Positions 20,170 to 31,300 of a DNA stretch of 64,000 nt are shown piece by piece. Source of the stretch: Pseudoips prasinana. Taxonomy: Eukaryota; Arthropoda; Insecta; Lepidoptera; Nolidae. The position numbers and the translations under genes were made by a program. The stretch covers positions 20,992,001-21,056,000 of the forward strand of contig OX621255.1 in the NCBI GenBank assembly GCA_951640165.1, written 5' to 3'. Within the stretch, counting starts at the first letter, position 1. Every line of letters starts with the position of its first letter. Below the pieces are notes generated by a model. That model was not told the origin of the DNA. It did no database searches and saw only the letters and a list, made by a program, of their open reading frames with translations.

Positions 20170-20578
20170 AGTAAAGCCAATTTAATAGATCACATTTTAC
20201 ACTTCATTAAAATTCAACAACTTAACCTTAAAGGCTGGCATAGAATATTATTTATTTTTTCGTAGTTAGAACTGCACATTTGCTTATTTGTTTTCAATTA
20301 CGATTTATCTTTATTGTAATAACTAGCTGTGCCCCGCGGTTTTACGCGTATTAATCTTTATAAATTATAGCCTATGTGTTAATCCAAGGTGTCACCTAAC
20401 TTCATACAAAATTGTATTAAAATCGTTCCAGCCTTTTAAACGCGAATAAGTAACAAACATACACACTCACAAACTTTCGCCTTTATAATATTAGTGTGAT
20501 TACCAAATAAGGTCATTATACAATTCACTTTACTAGTAACAGACAGATGTCAATGTGATCTATTAAATTGGCCCTACT
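20170..20578. mobile_element. MITE-2, interrupted by a Helitron-like element
   Basis: Ends AGCCAATTTAATAGATCACA and GATCTATTAAATTGGCCCT are inverted repeats. Comparison with 10017-10251 shows that 20333-20499 is an insertion. Confidence 0.7.
20333..20499 (-). mobile_element. Helitron-like element, short type, nested in MITE-2
   Basis: On the minus strand it starts TCACACTAATATTATAAAGG after A and ends CGCGGGGCACAGCTAG before T. 167 bases, no coding capacity. Confidence 0.75.
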
Positions 20579-21196
20579 ATAGACTCCATAATTCTAATAA
20601 TTGATTTCATAGCAACCGCCATTATCTACCCATGATATTGAAAATGTCGAATATTATGATATTCTGGAGGGTATAAAAATACCTTCCAGGTTGTTACCTG
20701 GAAGATAAAATACGTGTGGATGGAGTTATTCTCGGCAGAATAATTGAGCTTAACCATACCAATATTATAAATGTGAAAGTCTGTATGTTAAGATCTTTGA
20801 ATGTTTATTACTCAAATACGCAAAAACAGATTTAGATGAAATTTGGAATGAAGATATCTTTAGTTAAACCTTGAGTTAACATAGGCAACAATATTAGGTA
20901 AATCTCAAGTAAGGCGGCAGCTATATCTCTATAATTATCACAGAATAGGTACTTATTTCTCATTTGACATCTCTAACTGCTATTGACGTGACCCGCGATA
21001 GGTAGCGCCGCGTAGTGGATGAAAATTTGTATGGAAGTATCGATATTTTGATGAGAAGAGCTGAGATGAGATGAGAAAAGCTGAGAAGCTTGACACTTAT
21101 TTTCTAGTCTGTTGATTCCATATAAATAAATAAGTTTGTAAAAGTTTTATAGGCCATGTGTATTGTGTATCCTTCGACATGTGTACAACGGCGTAC
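20579..21196. other. Intergenic, nothing recognised
   Basis: No supported feature. The region around 21060-21090 has short GAGATGAGA-like repeats. Confidence 0.4.
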
Positions 21197-21318
21197 CACT
21201 TCATCATGTCAGCATGATGTAAGTAAGTGTACGTCCACTGCTGGACTAAAGCCTCCCCAAAGAATGGGGGGATATGCCATAATCGCCACACTTGGCAGAC
21301 GGGTTGGCGATCGCAGTT
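21197..21318 (-). mobile_element. RTE-like tail R2, left half
   Basis: GTACGTCCACTGCTGGACTA and CCATAATCGCCACACTTGGC match the tail copies at 44247-44455 (-) and 45386-45575 (+). The match stops at GCAGTTTGAT and resumes at 22153. Confidence 0.65.
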
Positions 21319-22152
21319 TGATCTCTCTTTTTTTTGTCTCATACAGTCGTCGCCTTTAGTCGACTTCGTGTGACTTGTTAATTTTGTAAATGTGCGCGGA
21401 TGCACCCACCGTTTGTTCATCTTGCAAGAGGTTATTTTAATTGCTTGAGCGAAATGGAATGTTATTGTTTATTACCTCATAATTATTTTGATGAACTAGA
21501 TGTCATCGGTTCTGTGCGTGCATTAGCCCACATACTAGCCAATCACAATGTAAAAACAAAAAACAATGTTAAAAAAGTATATAAAATAAATCGAAAACAA
21601 AAAGCAAAATAAGACGAAAAAAGCAAGCCCGGAGTTTCTTTGTGGCTTTCTTCTCCGGGTCGTCCACCTAGGTAGCTAGAGAAAGCCGCAGGCTAGCTAG
21701 GGTAGGATCCTCAGCGGCGAGGATCGCGTTGCCCCCTTAACACGTGATCGGTAATACCCTGCAAGTGATCTGACCCCCATTTCGAATTCCATCTTTTTAC
21801 TTCAGCGGCCGGCTGAGATGTGGCCCATAAGGGTGCCCTCAGGTATAAGTCGTTTAAATTAAGCTACTGGTTGAGAGCCTTTTGCGCTAGCCAACTGTTG
21901 TTTTCAATTCTTTAATTTGATATACTATTGCTAAATGTAACAATAATAGCTTAGTAACTTGCTATTTATTATTTATTTAAGAATATAAAAAATACATGTG
22001 ACGAAACAGACCGCACGGACGGACTAATTTAATATATTTTGTTTCTTTAATTACTGTTTTTAAACTGTGTTTATGTAATACATTGTGAGCTTGACAAGTA
22101 CAAGTGTCTGTAAATACCCAAGTGCTGAATAAATTTCATTATTTCATTTCAT
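21319..22152 (+). mobile_element. Non-LTR insertion splitting the R2 tail
   Basis: About 834 bases that interrupt an otherwise contiguous repeat. It ends CTGAATAAATTTCATTATTT plus more ATTTC units, a typical LINE tail, and is flanked by (T/A)TTGAT on both sides. The open frame 21400-21612 (lysine-rich end) is not recognised. Confidence 0.55.
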
Positions 22153-22290
22153 TGATGGTCATAGTTCACAGAAAAACGCTGCTGCCCGTTCTCTGGTAGG
22201 TATTCCCTCGGACGATTTCTACGCCCCCCACGGGATGAGATGGGGTGATGATATTCTATGCCGTCACCACACAGCACAGCGTACCACTTA
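22153..22290 (-). mobile_element. RTE-like tail R2, right half
   Basis: GGTCATAGTTCACAGAAAAA and CGGACGATTTCTACGCCCCC continue the repeat seen intact at 44330-44455. Confidence 0.65.
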
Positions 22291-22540
22291 GTGAGAAGTA
22301 ATAATTATGAAACGGTAAGTGTGAGTCTTTCGTTTAAATTTAAACCACTCATCAATCCATCATTAAGTAGTCCAATCACATCGGCTCTTCTTCCGACATA
22401 GGTACATGTATGGATTCGAGAGTGGTTCCATAGATAATTGTTTATTTAAACCCAATTTTAAGAACGCAACCGATACGGATATCGAAGCGATTATACTATT
22501 CTCAGACGCGATACTATACCTTACTTAAACTTTCCAACTG

Positions 22541-22915
22541 CTGCCTCGTTGGTCTAGCGGTAGCGTGTTCAACCGCGGATATGAGGTCCTGGGTTCAAAA
22601 ACCGAGTCGGGCCAAAAAGTGATTTTGGGATTTTTCCTTAAAAAGAAGTTCTTAAAAAGAAATTTCTCAGTATCAGACCGAAGTCTGGAAGTTGGCGGTA
22701 TTACACCCCCGTGCCTCGGAGAGCACGTAAAGCCGTCGGTCCTGTTCCTGAACTCTTTCCGGTCGTGTCGTTAGGCATCCCATCGGATCATGAGAGTGAT
22801 GGAATAGAAAGTGCCCCTGTGTTTGCGCACACACTTGTGCACTATAATATGCGCAATTGGCTAGTCTCCATTAAGACTGGCCGCCGTGGCCGAAATTCGG
22901 TCGGGAGGACATCAA
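22541..22915 (+). mobile_element. tRNA-derived SINE, family S3, near full length
   Basis: A box TGGTCTAGCGGTAG (22550-22563), B-box-like GGTTCAAAAACC, then the body CCGTGCCTCGGAGAGCACGT, CTTGTGCACTATAATATG and the end GGCCGCCGTGGCCGAAATTC. The same order occurs at 27391 and, reversed, at 54212. Confidence 0.8.
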
Positions 22916-23105
22916 ACTTTCCAATTCTCTTTCGACTAGTAGTAACTTACCTGTAACTTATGAACGGCTGAATAGATTCTCACGTAATTTTCTAAGAACC
23001 ATGCCGTGTAAGCTAGCTTTACGAAACTAGGCACGTGCGTGTAGGGCAGAAGAAGTGGATTCCGTAGTCACCGTTACAATAAAGGTATTTTGAAGACGCT
23101 TTACA

Positions 23106-23282
23106 TCACAATAGTAATATTATAAAGGCGAAAGTTTGTGAGTGTGTATGTTTGTTACTTCTTCACTTATAAACGGCTGGAGCTATTTTAATAAAATTTG
23201 GTATGGAGTTTCCTGACACCCTGTATTAACACATAGGGTATAATTTATAAACCTTAACGCGGGTGAAATAGGGCACAGCTAG
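23106..23282 (+). mobile_element. Helitron-like element, short type
   Basis: It starts TCACAATAGTAATATTATAA after A and ends GGGCACAGCTAG before T. The terminal hairpin has decayed (CGCGGGTGAAATAGGG). Confidence 0.7.
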
Positions 23283-23569
23283 TAGTCAATAAACGTAGTT
23301 TTCATTTTGTTTGGAATTTGTACGCAATTGGACGACTATCACTCGTTAAATTCAGGACTGCTTAGCTGTTATAGTTTTCCTTTCAAGAGTAGTTGATACT
23401 GCCGAGACTACTATATATATTTACTTATTATTATGATTATTTTCATACTATACGTTACTACTATCTCGCTCTCCAAGCATGTTTTTTGTTTCTTTTTTAT
23501 TAAATTTACGTTCATGTATAGTCTATGAAGCTTTTTTACATACTTTTATAGATAATTACATCCAGACTT
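23283..23569. other. Intergenic, nothing recognised
   Basis: AT-rich, no supported feature. Confidence 0.4.
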
Positions 23570-23665
23570 AGGAGAAACAGAGATGTTCATGCACACAATA
23601 TCTGTCCTGTGTGGATATCAAACCCACGACCTGTGGCGTGAAAGGCTAGCATTTACTTATAGAAG
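23570..23665 (-). mobile_element. SINE S2 head fragment
   Basis: Minus strand: CTAGCCTTTCACGCCACAGG, a B-box remnant GGTTTGATATCC and ATATTGTGTGCATGAACATC match the S2 head seen in full at 34150-34403. Confidence 0.6.
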
Positions 23666-24079
23666 AGTGTCAAAACGAGCAAGCGGGTCAACTGATGGTG
23701 ATTTTGAATCGGGGATCCTACTTCCTTCCTTGTCTTAAAAAGCTGTGAAACAAAAATATACAAGACCATCTCGAATAAAACTCATAAATAAAAAAAACAT
23801 ACAATCAAATTGATACCCTCCTTCGTTTGGAAGTGGTTAAAAAGGAGTCTGAAATATTATTATATCAAACTAAGTAATTTGCCATATCCTACAAAATAAG
23901 GGTAAAACTACGAGTAATTATGTATGTAGTCTCCGGCAACTGTACCTAAACAACCTAGCAGCCAATAGGCAGACTAAAATCGCGGTCGTTTGAGAAAGTT
24001 TATTTTTTTTTAACACCGCGCGGCAGTCGCCTTGTCGCCGTTCCGAGGCACGCATGTACGTAGCCAGTAAACGTAAAAC
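23666..24079. other. Noncoding stretch ending in a GC-rich patch
   Basis: No repeat is recognised. CCGCGCGGCAGTCGCCTTGT (24017) is a short GC-rich island in AT-rich surroundings and could be a promoter or 5' UTR for the candidate gene that follows. Confidence 0.3.
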
Positions 24080-24175
24080 CGGTCTACAAATTTACCTGGT
24101 ACTAAAATTCTTTTGAAGAAAGTGTTCAGTGTTTTATTTTAATGTTTATTTAAAGGATATTTGGAAAATCTCAAA

Positions 24176-24407
24176 ATGAATGTAAGTGTCTTGTTTCTTA
24201 CTTTGTTTTGTAACTTAGTTGTGTTTTTTTTCTCAGTTGGCTGTTGATTGTTTGTCTTTGCCACAGGTTCAGAAGAAATGTCAGCGTACGTTCTTTAGTT
24301 CATTCCAAGACTTTTTTGATTTAGATATTTACCTTTCAGAACGAATCTTAAAAGTTCTTAAATACGATGTAACTGACGGAATAAAAATACATTATGATAA
24401 ATGTTAA
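24176..24407 (+). CDS. Candidate two-exon small gene, ~60 residues, unknown
   Basis: ATGAAT at 24176-24181 is followed directly by GTAAGTG, and 55 bases later TTTTTTTCTCAG (to 24236) gives a good polypyrimidine tract and acceptor. The second exon then runs open to TAA at 24405. The protein would start MNLAVDCLSLPQ and end TDGIKIHYDKC; it has a SSFQDFFDLDIYLSERILK stretch, but I recognise no family. A GC-rich patch lies upstream and AATAAA about 70 bases downstream (24478-24483). Against it: short length, short intron, no homology known to me. It may equally be chance. Confidence 0.3.
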
Positions 24408-24483
24408 ACGTTGCTACTTTTTATTGAATTAATGACTCATTATACAAAATATATTTAATTAAATATAATAAAATCTCAATAAA

Positions 24484-24540
24484 AAGTTTCGAATTTCATT
24501 GAAACTTTTCCAGTTTCAATGAAACTCGAAACTTTTGGAA
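24484..24540. repeat. Imperfect hairpin
   Basis: AAAGTTTCGAATTTCATTGA pairs with TTCAATGAAACTCGAAACTT around a short loop. Confidence 0.6.
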
Positions 24541-25329
24541 GGCTTTGTTCCAAAGAACTTGCTCTACCTTGTTAAGGGTAAACGAGATCAAACAATCACT
24601 TCCTAAATCCTATCTGTATTTCTAATACCAATTGTTTGCCTTGATGAAGTAAAAGCTTAGATAGTTGTTACTGTAGACAACCTAACTACACAATATTTAG
24701 GCTCGTATTCATAAATCAAACTTAGCTGTAGTTAATTTAATACTTGAGGAGATCATTAAAAAAAACTGATCGAGTAAACAGCTTCGATCTAAATAAACCC
24801 GCCCCTAAGAATACCCACTGACCAGTCTTCTAGTCTAGGTGACAATGTGGGTACATGTTGTGAGTTTGTGAGTCATGAGAGCGCCGGTTTTTTGTACAAT
24901 GGTTAGGAAAAAAGTCGTGACTTATTATTGTATGTGTATGACGACTCAAACGTCCACCTCACCTCACCACCTCAGTTAAAAATAAGCAAAATCTTTAAGT
25001 TTAAATAAAATAAAACAAAACATTTAATTTTACATATTTTTGACTGACGTGGAATGGAAACACCTCGGTCAAAAATATGCAAAATGTAGAGTTTATTTTT
25101 CGTATTTTTAACTGAGGTGGAATAGAAATGGTAAATCATATAGTTTGTTTTGAATTCAATTGGGTTACATAAGCCAATGATGAACTAACATTCCCATCAA
25201 TAATAATCCATAAGCTTAATAAAATTACATTATTTACACGTATATTTAAAGATAATTAAAAAGAAAACTAGCTAAAAAATACAATACTAAACTAAAAACG
25301 CAATAAGAAGTTCTAAATTCAAAATGGTA
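24541..25329. other. Intergenic, nothing recognised
   Basis: AT-rich. A motif TTTTTGACTGACGTGGAATG near 25041 recurs as TTTTTAACTGAGGTGGAATA near 25106, an old local duplication. No gene is seen. Confidence 0.4.
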
Positions 25330-25870
25330 GGCTACTGAACCTTCACAAATATAGAGCACCGCCGTTTAGAAACGCTGCTTCAAAGTGTAGTCTTATTTAT
25401 ATATTGATCTCATTTCCTACTAATGTTTGTTTTAAAATAAACAGGTGTATTTTGTTAACAAACATTAGTAGGAATTGAATAAATATAATTTTGACTAATA
25501 ATTACTTAAAACAAAACACAGGTAAACCATTAAATTTTATTTCATATCATTTTAATTTTTATAGTCAGTAAGTAATTTTAATTTCGAAATACTAACTTAC
25601 TGAACCATCTCAATATAGCGCCCCTCAGTTGAGAAACTCTACTCAAACTCTTGCCTTATTTAGTATATTATGTTGATGTAATTTTCTACCAATATTTATT
25701 GTGTATCTGTATTACGAGTATGTATGTGGATCTTACCATTTTCACTTGATATTACTTTAAACAAAACATAGGTAAACCAAAAAAATACTATGCATAGATA
25801 TTTTAATCATACTCAAAGAGTAGTTTCCAAATGTACTTCGAAGATAAGTCTTATTTCATCGATCTCATTT
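25330..25870. repeat. Diverged direct repeats (~270 bp) with a nested hairpin
   Basis: CTACTGAACCTTCACAAATA (25332) and TTACTGAACCATCTCAATAT (25598) begin two related stretches, each continuing with an AGAAAC...CTT(G/A)TTTAT-like order and ending AAACAAAACA(C/T)AGGTAAACCA. A stem CCTACTAATGTTTGTT / AACAAACATTAGTAGG lies at 25416-25472. Confidence 0.5.
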
Positions 25871-26082
25871 CAGTTGATAGGTTATTTGAGACAATAAATT
25901 ATAATTTAATAACCATAGACTAGTCGGGGCCGTAAAAAATACAAAATCATTTATGTTTTGTTTTTTTTTTACATATTATTGTTTTATTTCCATAGACTAC
26001 GTGGGACTGTAATATTTATTATTTTCTCAATAATTTTAAATGGAAAAGTTTTGGTTTGCAGCTTGACGCGCTGAAACTGACT

Positions 26083-26130
26083 GGCTTGTTGGTCTAGCGG
26101 TAGTGTGCTAAACCGCATAAAGTAATGTTC
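26083..26130 (+). mobile_element. SINE S3 head fragment
   Basis: CTTGTTGGTCTAGCGGTAGT followed by TTCAAACCCTGG keeps the A and B box order of S3. Confidence 0.6.
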
Positions 26131-26417
26131 AAACCCTGGTTGTTAAAAAAAATTGAATTTATTGAGAAATGCACGGGTAAATTGTGATACTACTTCCGCC
26201 ATAATTTAAATTTGGTTCCTATTTTACATACAGCTTATAAAAATACTTCCCAGTTCAACTTGGCATATCTGATTGTGAATAATTTTTAGTCCAAATTTTA
26301 TATGTTATGTTGGTGTTATGCAGGTTTACAGCATTATTTTTTATTTATATTTAAAAAATATTATTTGGAATAATTTAGAAGATAAGTAATGGAATTGACC
26401 CGTTAGTCTGCGGAAAT
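26131..26417. other. Intergenic, nothing recognised
   Basis: No supported feature. Confidence 0.4.
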
Positions 26418-26468
26418 CCATAACATTCAAAATACAGAGCATTAGCTCTGTTTTTTTGAATGTTATGG
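26418..26468. repeat. Hairpin 1 of an adjacent pair
   Basis: CCATAACATTCAAAA plus CAGAGC pairs with GCTCTG plus TTTTGAATGTTATGG around ATTA, with one or two mismatches. Confidence 0.75.
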
Positions 26469-26472
26469 TTAT

Positions 26473-26554
26473 GGCTTGATTAATCTAAAAATTAGCGGAA
26501 CAATACTATATATTAATATAGTATTGTTCCGCTAATTTTTAGTTTAATCAAGCC
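26473..26554. repeat. Hairpin 2: 39-base arms, 4-base loop
   Basis: GGCTTGATTAATCTAAAAAT... (26473-26511) pairs with 26516-26554 with a single mismatch; the loop is ATTA. Confidence 0.9.
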
Positions 26555-27263
26555 GCGAAGCAATATGCAATGCATAGCCCTCCCGGCCGCAAAAATAGGC
26601 AACAAGGACAATATAAACATGGAAAATGCATCATATGTATATCTTTGCCGGCATGCAATTAAGATAGGTATTTATCGATTCGAATTTTTTGGTAATTTGG
26701 CTAAGTTCCAAGGGCATTGAACCAAACCTCAGAAATATTTGTTAGAAAACTAGGTCCGTTCTCTTGTTTTACCAATATATATTTTGGCAAACACCTCGAT
26801 ATTTGATTGACAATAATTTGGCGTTGACATTTAGAAAATTATATTGTTACATTACTCGCCTAATTTTTTACAGTAAAGTAACCTAAAATAACACATACAA
26901 TAGTTATTTAAGTGAAAGTCTTTCTGAAACTCGCGCTTGAGGAAACCTACTTAGGTATTTATTTTCTGTCGCCATTTTGTAATTTATTGTCACTTTCGTT
27001 GTTGCTGTGACATCGGTTACGTCCCAAATAAGCGTGCAATAATGCTAACTGTTATTATTTGGAAGCTTTGATTGAGTGTATGTGTAGGGTCTATGAATAC
27101 ACCATTGATAATAGAATAAGACCTATAACTTATAGTAGAAATCCAGTACATATAAAAATATTTTTTCTATGTTGAAGGATTGTGTGTCTTGTGTAGGATT
27201 TGTTTATTCATATACTTAGCAAAATTACTATAACCATTACATTAGATGAAATGCGATAGCTTT
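26555..27263. other. Intergenic, nothing recognised
   Basis: No supported gene or repeat. Confidence 0.4.
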
Positions 27264-27305
27264 AAATAGATATATACATACATATATGTATGTATATATC
27301 TATTT
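27264..27305. repeat. Perfect 42-bp AT-rich palindrome
   Basis: AAATAGATATATACATACAT... is followed by its exact complement with no loop. A third, direct copy of the arm follows at about 27308-27330. Confidence 0.85.
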
Positions 27306-27333
27306 AATAAATAGATATATACATACATACATA

Positions 27334-27407
27334 GCTACCGCTAGACCATCGAGATATTTTACTTATATTATAATATAAGTAAAATATCTCGATGGTCTAG
27401 CGGTAGC
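27334..27407. repeat. Perfect 74-bp palindrome containing a SINE head
   Basis: The left arm (27334-27370) starts GCTACCGCTAGACCATCGAG. The right arm (27371-27407) is its exact complement and forms the A box of the SINE that follows. There is no loop. Confidence 0.95.
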
Positions 27408-27725
27408 GTGTCTTGGGTTCAAATCCCGGGTCGTGATAAAGTGATTTGGGGACTATTCTGTACAAAGAAAAAGATCTCAGCATCAGCCCGAAGTCTCTGG
27501 GTGTTGGCAGTATTATACCTCCGTGCCTCGGAGAGCACGTAAAGGTCGGTCCTGTACCTCTGACCTCTTTCCGGTCGTGTCGCTAAGCGTCCCATCCATT
27601 AGTGATGGAATAGAAAGTGCTCCTGTGTTTGCGCATACACTTGTGCACTGTAATATGTCCCGCGCAGATGGCTAATCTCTATTGATACTGGCCGCCGTGG
27701 AGGAAATTGGGTTAGGAAGACATTA
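27391..27725 (+). mobile_element. tRNA-derived SINE, family S3
   Basis: TGGTCTAGCGGTAG (27393-27406), B box GGTTCAAATCC (27416-27426), and the body CCGTGCCTCGGAGAGCACGT ending GGCCGCCGTGG. The tRNA-like head between the two boxes is shorter than in the 22541 copy. Confidence 0.8.
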
Positions 27726-27844
27726 TTATTGTAAAAATATTTTTGCAAAGTCACTGAAGCAAGATGAAAAACATATTTTAAATTTTGTTATGGGTGTAAC
27801 TTATCATATTAGTATTTAAGCCAGAAGGTTGGAGGGTTCAAAAT

Positions 27845-27930
27845 CTCAAAATCAATATGTGCTCGACCTGGGATTTGAACTCAGAAACTCATTAATTGCT
27901 GCTGTTAGATCCACGAGGCAGTTGCTTACA
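27845..27930 (-). mobile_element. SINE S3 head fragment
   Basis: CTGGGATTTGAACTCAGAAA and CGAGGCAG are the reverse complement of a B box and the start of an S3 head. Confidence 0.5.
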
Positions 27931-28332
27931 TAGTAATGCAGCTGGCTCTTAAAGTGCCACAAAATATAATGAAGCAAATGGCCTCCGTCATCATCCAAGT
28001 ATTTATAACCAGTTTGGTGCTATTTATGTAGCGCAGCCTTAAAAGTAACAAGTTTACGAATGATATCAACTCAGCTGCTCTAAGTTACATGTTTACACGC
28101 AAACTTTGCTTGTTTTGTTACATTGTGACAGTTATCCCTGACCCGCTTTTACACCAAACTTGGAAACCCTATTGACAACTATTTTAATCGACTTCAACTT
28201 CTAAATAATGCATACAACATATCAATAAGATAACTGTAGTTATATTAATAAAAACTAAGCATTAAGTTAAAGGTATTCTAAATATTCTTGTATCGGTAAT
28301 GTTCCCAGAATACTGGGAAATATAAGCCAGCA
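27931..28332. other. Intergenic, nothing recognised
   Basis: No supported feature up to the T-run that ends the next LINE. Confidence 0.4.
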
Positions 28333-31300
28333 TTTTTTTTTTTTTATTTATAAATGACACACCATCGACAATTCACAATGCAACTTAAAATTGTTTTTAT
28401 GTATAAACACAAGAACTGTGTGATTTGCCATTACAGGTGTATACAACATTTACAATTTTATAACAAAACAAAAACTTAAAAACTATATTACCTAAAATTT
28501 GGTTTTAAATTAAAGATAGAAACTAAAACGAATAAAGGAAGTTAGATCAGTGTTATATATGTATAAAAAAACATTAAAATAAAAAATATATTCAGAGAAA
28601 CTAATTATTTGTAGTCTGACTAAGAATATACAGTATTACCCTTTTAAACTTTTTTATGTTGGTCGTATAAAAATGTCAATACTACCGTCGTAGGATAACA
28701 TTTCGTTGTAAGTACGCATTATTCTGTTCGTAGGAGCATTGAGTCCTAAGTTGGTTCGGCTATTATTTGGCTGGAAAGATCTAGTTATTGGATGTCTAGG
28801 TATAGTATGAGGAACAGTCAAATTTAAATGCATAAGCGTCTCTGGGGATAGTAGCCCCCCATGTAGCAATCTGTGTAGTGTTAACATATCGTTGGTTTTA
28901 CGTCGTGCTTCCAAAGTATCCATTTTGAAATGTTGTAATCTTGTGTTGTAATCAGCGCGGTATGGACAATGGGGATCTTTATAGGCAAGAAAGCGAGTAA
29001 AATTGCGTTGGATGCGTTCGATTCTGTTACAGTGCACTTTATATTGAGGATTCCAGATAGGAGAATCATATTCAAGTATGCTACGGACTAGGGCATTGTA
29101 TAAGGTAAGTATACATGCAGAATTTCTGAAGTCTTTGCAAGTTCTTTTAAGGAAACCGAGCATTTTCCAGGATCTTAAAACAATGTCATCGATATGTTTT
29201 ACAAAACTCAACTTGCTATCCACCAAGACGCCGAGATCCCTAACCAAGATAGATTTTTCTAAGGAATCGTTATCGATACCATAGGAGGATGGAATCATGT
29301 TTTTTTTTCTTGTGTAAGTTATGTAATGACACTTTGTAGGGTTAAGAGCCATTTTATTATCTTTACTCCAGGCATGAATAGCATCAAGATCCGCTTGAAG
29401 AAGAATAACGTCGTTGTGACAATCTATCCTTTTATATAATTTTAAGTCATCGGCAAACAACGAATAACAACTACTTGATATATAGTGTGATATGTCATTT
29501 ATGAAGGCCAGAAAGAGTACTGGACCAAGATGCGATCCCTGTGGTACACCGGAAGAGGGAGTAAAAGAATACGAAATGAAACCGTTAGTTGTAACCCTCA
29601 TCATTCTATCTATTAAGTACGAACCCAGCCAATTTAACAGTTCACCATGGATACCATAGTGTTTCAATTTTGATAACAGTATAGAATGGTTGACACTATC
29701 GAAAGCGCTGCTGAAGTCCGTATATATGCTATCAGTTTGAAGTCTTTTGTCGACAGCCATAGCTATATCTGACACATAACTGAGAAGATTACTAAGAGTT
29801 GATTTACGCCTACGAAAACCATGCTGAGAATCAGAAATGACGTTGTCAAGGTGATTGGTTATAATCGGGCAGATATCTTTTTCTAAAAGTTTAGGGAATT
29901 GGCTTAATATCGAAACAGGACGGTAATTTTTTACATTACATTTGTCTCCCTTTTTGAAAATTGGAACTACATTAGCGATTTTCCATTTTGATGGAAATGT
30001 AGCTGTTTCAATTGATTTTGTAAATATAATTTTTAATGGAAGTGTTAGTTGCTTATATGACATTTTTATAAAAAATGGTGGTATTCCATCAGGTCCCGCT
30101 CCCTTAGATCCATCCAGTGACTTGATGGCCTTCATAATTGCATTCTCGGTTATATCAATTTTGCTTAATGATAACTGTGGAAAGCAGTTTTGTAGCTCAG
30201 GTACTGTATTATTTCCGGAGGACGAATAGACCGAGGAAAAGTGTGTCGCAAAAAGATTACTTATGTCTTCCTCATTTTTACTCTTAATTTCGTTCAAAAA
30301 CATTTCCCCTGGTAATTCGGAAAGTCCGCCCCGTTGAAGCTTAACGAAGGACCAAATTTTTTTTGGGTTTTTAATTATTGAATGCTCTGTTATCTGCACA
30401 TGTTTAGAATAACAAAGGGTTATCATAGAATCTACTCTTTTATTGCTAAGTTTCAATTCTATTAGGTCTCTAGGGTTTTTATAAATTTTGTATCTTTTAC
30501 GAATATTTTCTCTCTCTGAAATTAATTTTATTAAGTTTTGTGTAAACCAGTGGGGATATTTCTTATTTCGTTGCTTAGTTTTAGGAATAGTAGACTCTAT
30601 AACGGAATAGATAATCTCGTAAAATTTTGAAACGGCAGTATTGACATTCTCCAAGGGCATTAATTCTGAGTACCAATTAATTTTGCTAAGCTCTGTATTA
30701 ACAAGACTATAATTAGCCTTTTTGAAATTGTGTGTTGCAAACTGTTTATTTTTTGAATAGGAACAAGTATAATTCACATCTATATTTACTTCTAAAGCTG
30801 GATGGTTTGGATCTAATTTAATAATGGGGTTTAGACAATTCTCAGTAGAAATACCCCTGAAATTACACAAAATTAAATCCAGAACTCTACTATTATGATT
30901 TTTTACATGATTATATTGCATAAAGTTATTCAAGGACATGAAATCGACCAAACTGTAACCTAAGTTACAATCGTAGTTATTGGGTATTAAATGTGATAAA
31001 GCCGTAGAATCTTGAGTCCAAGTTATAAAAGGTAAATTGAAATCTCCGAATATGGCTATATCACCGGAGTACGATTGCAAGGCTGCATTACAATTATCTA
31101 ATATAGCGTCTAATATAGCAACTTTAACTGGAGGAGATATATAAATTGCGCATATTAATAATTCTTTAATCACTTTACCATCAAGGTAGCTTTTCACTGA
31201 CACCCATAAGTCCTCGTGCGAGCTTTCAAAATGTTGTATTCTTCTTGAGGATAAATTCTTAGATACTGCAATGACTACGCCACCACCAGTTTTTCCTTTT

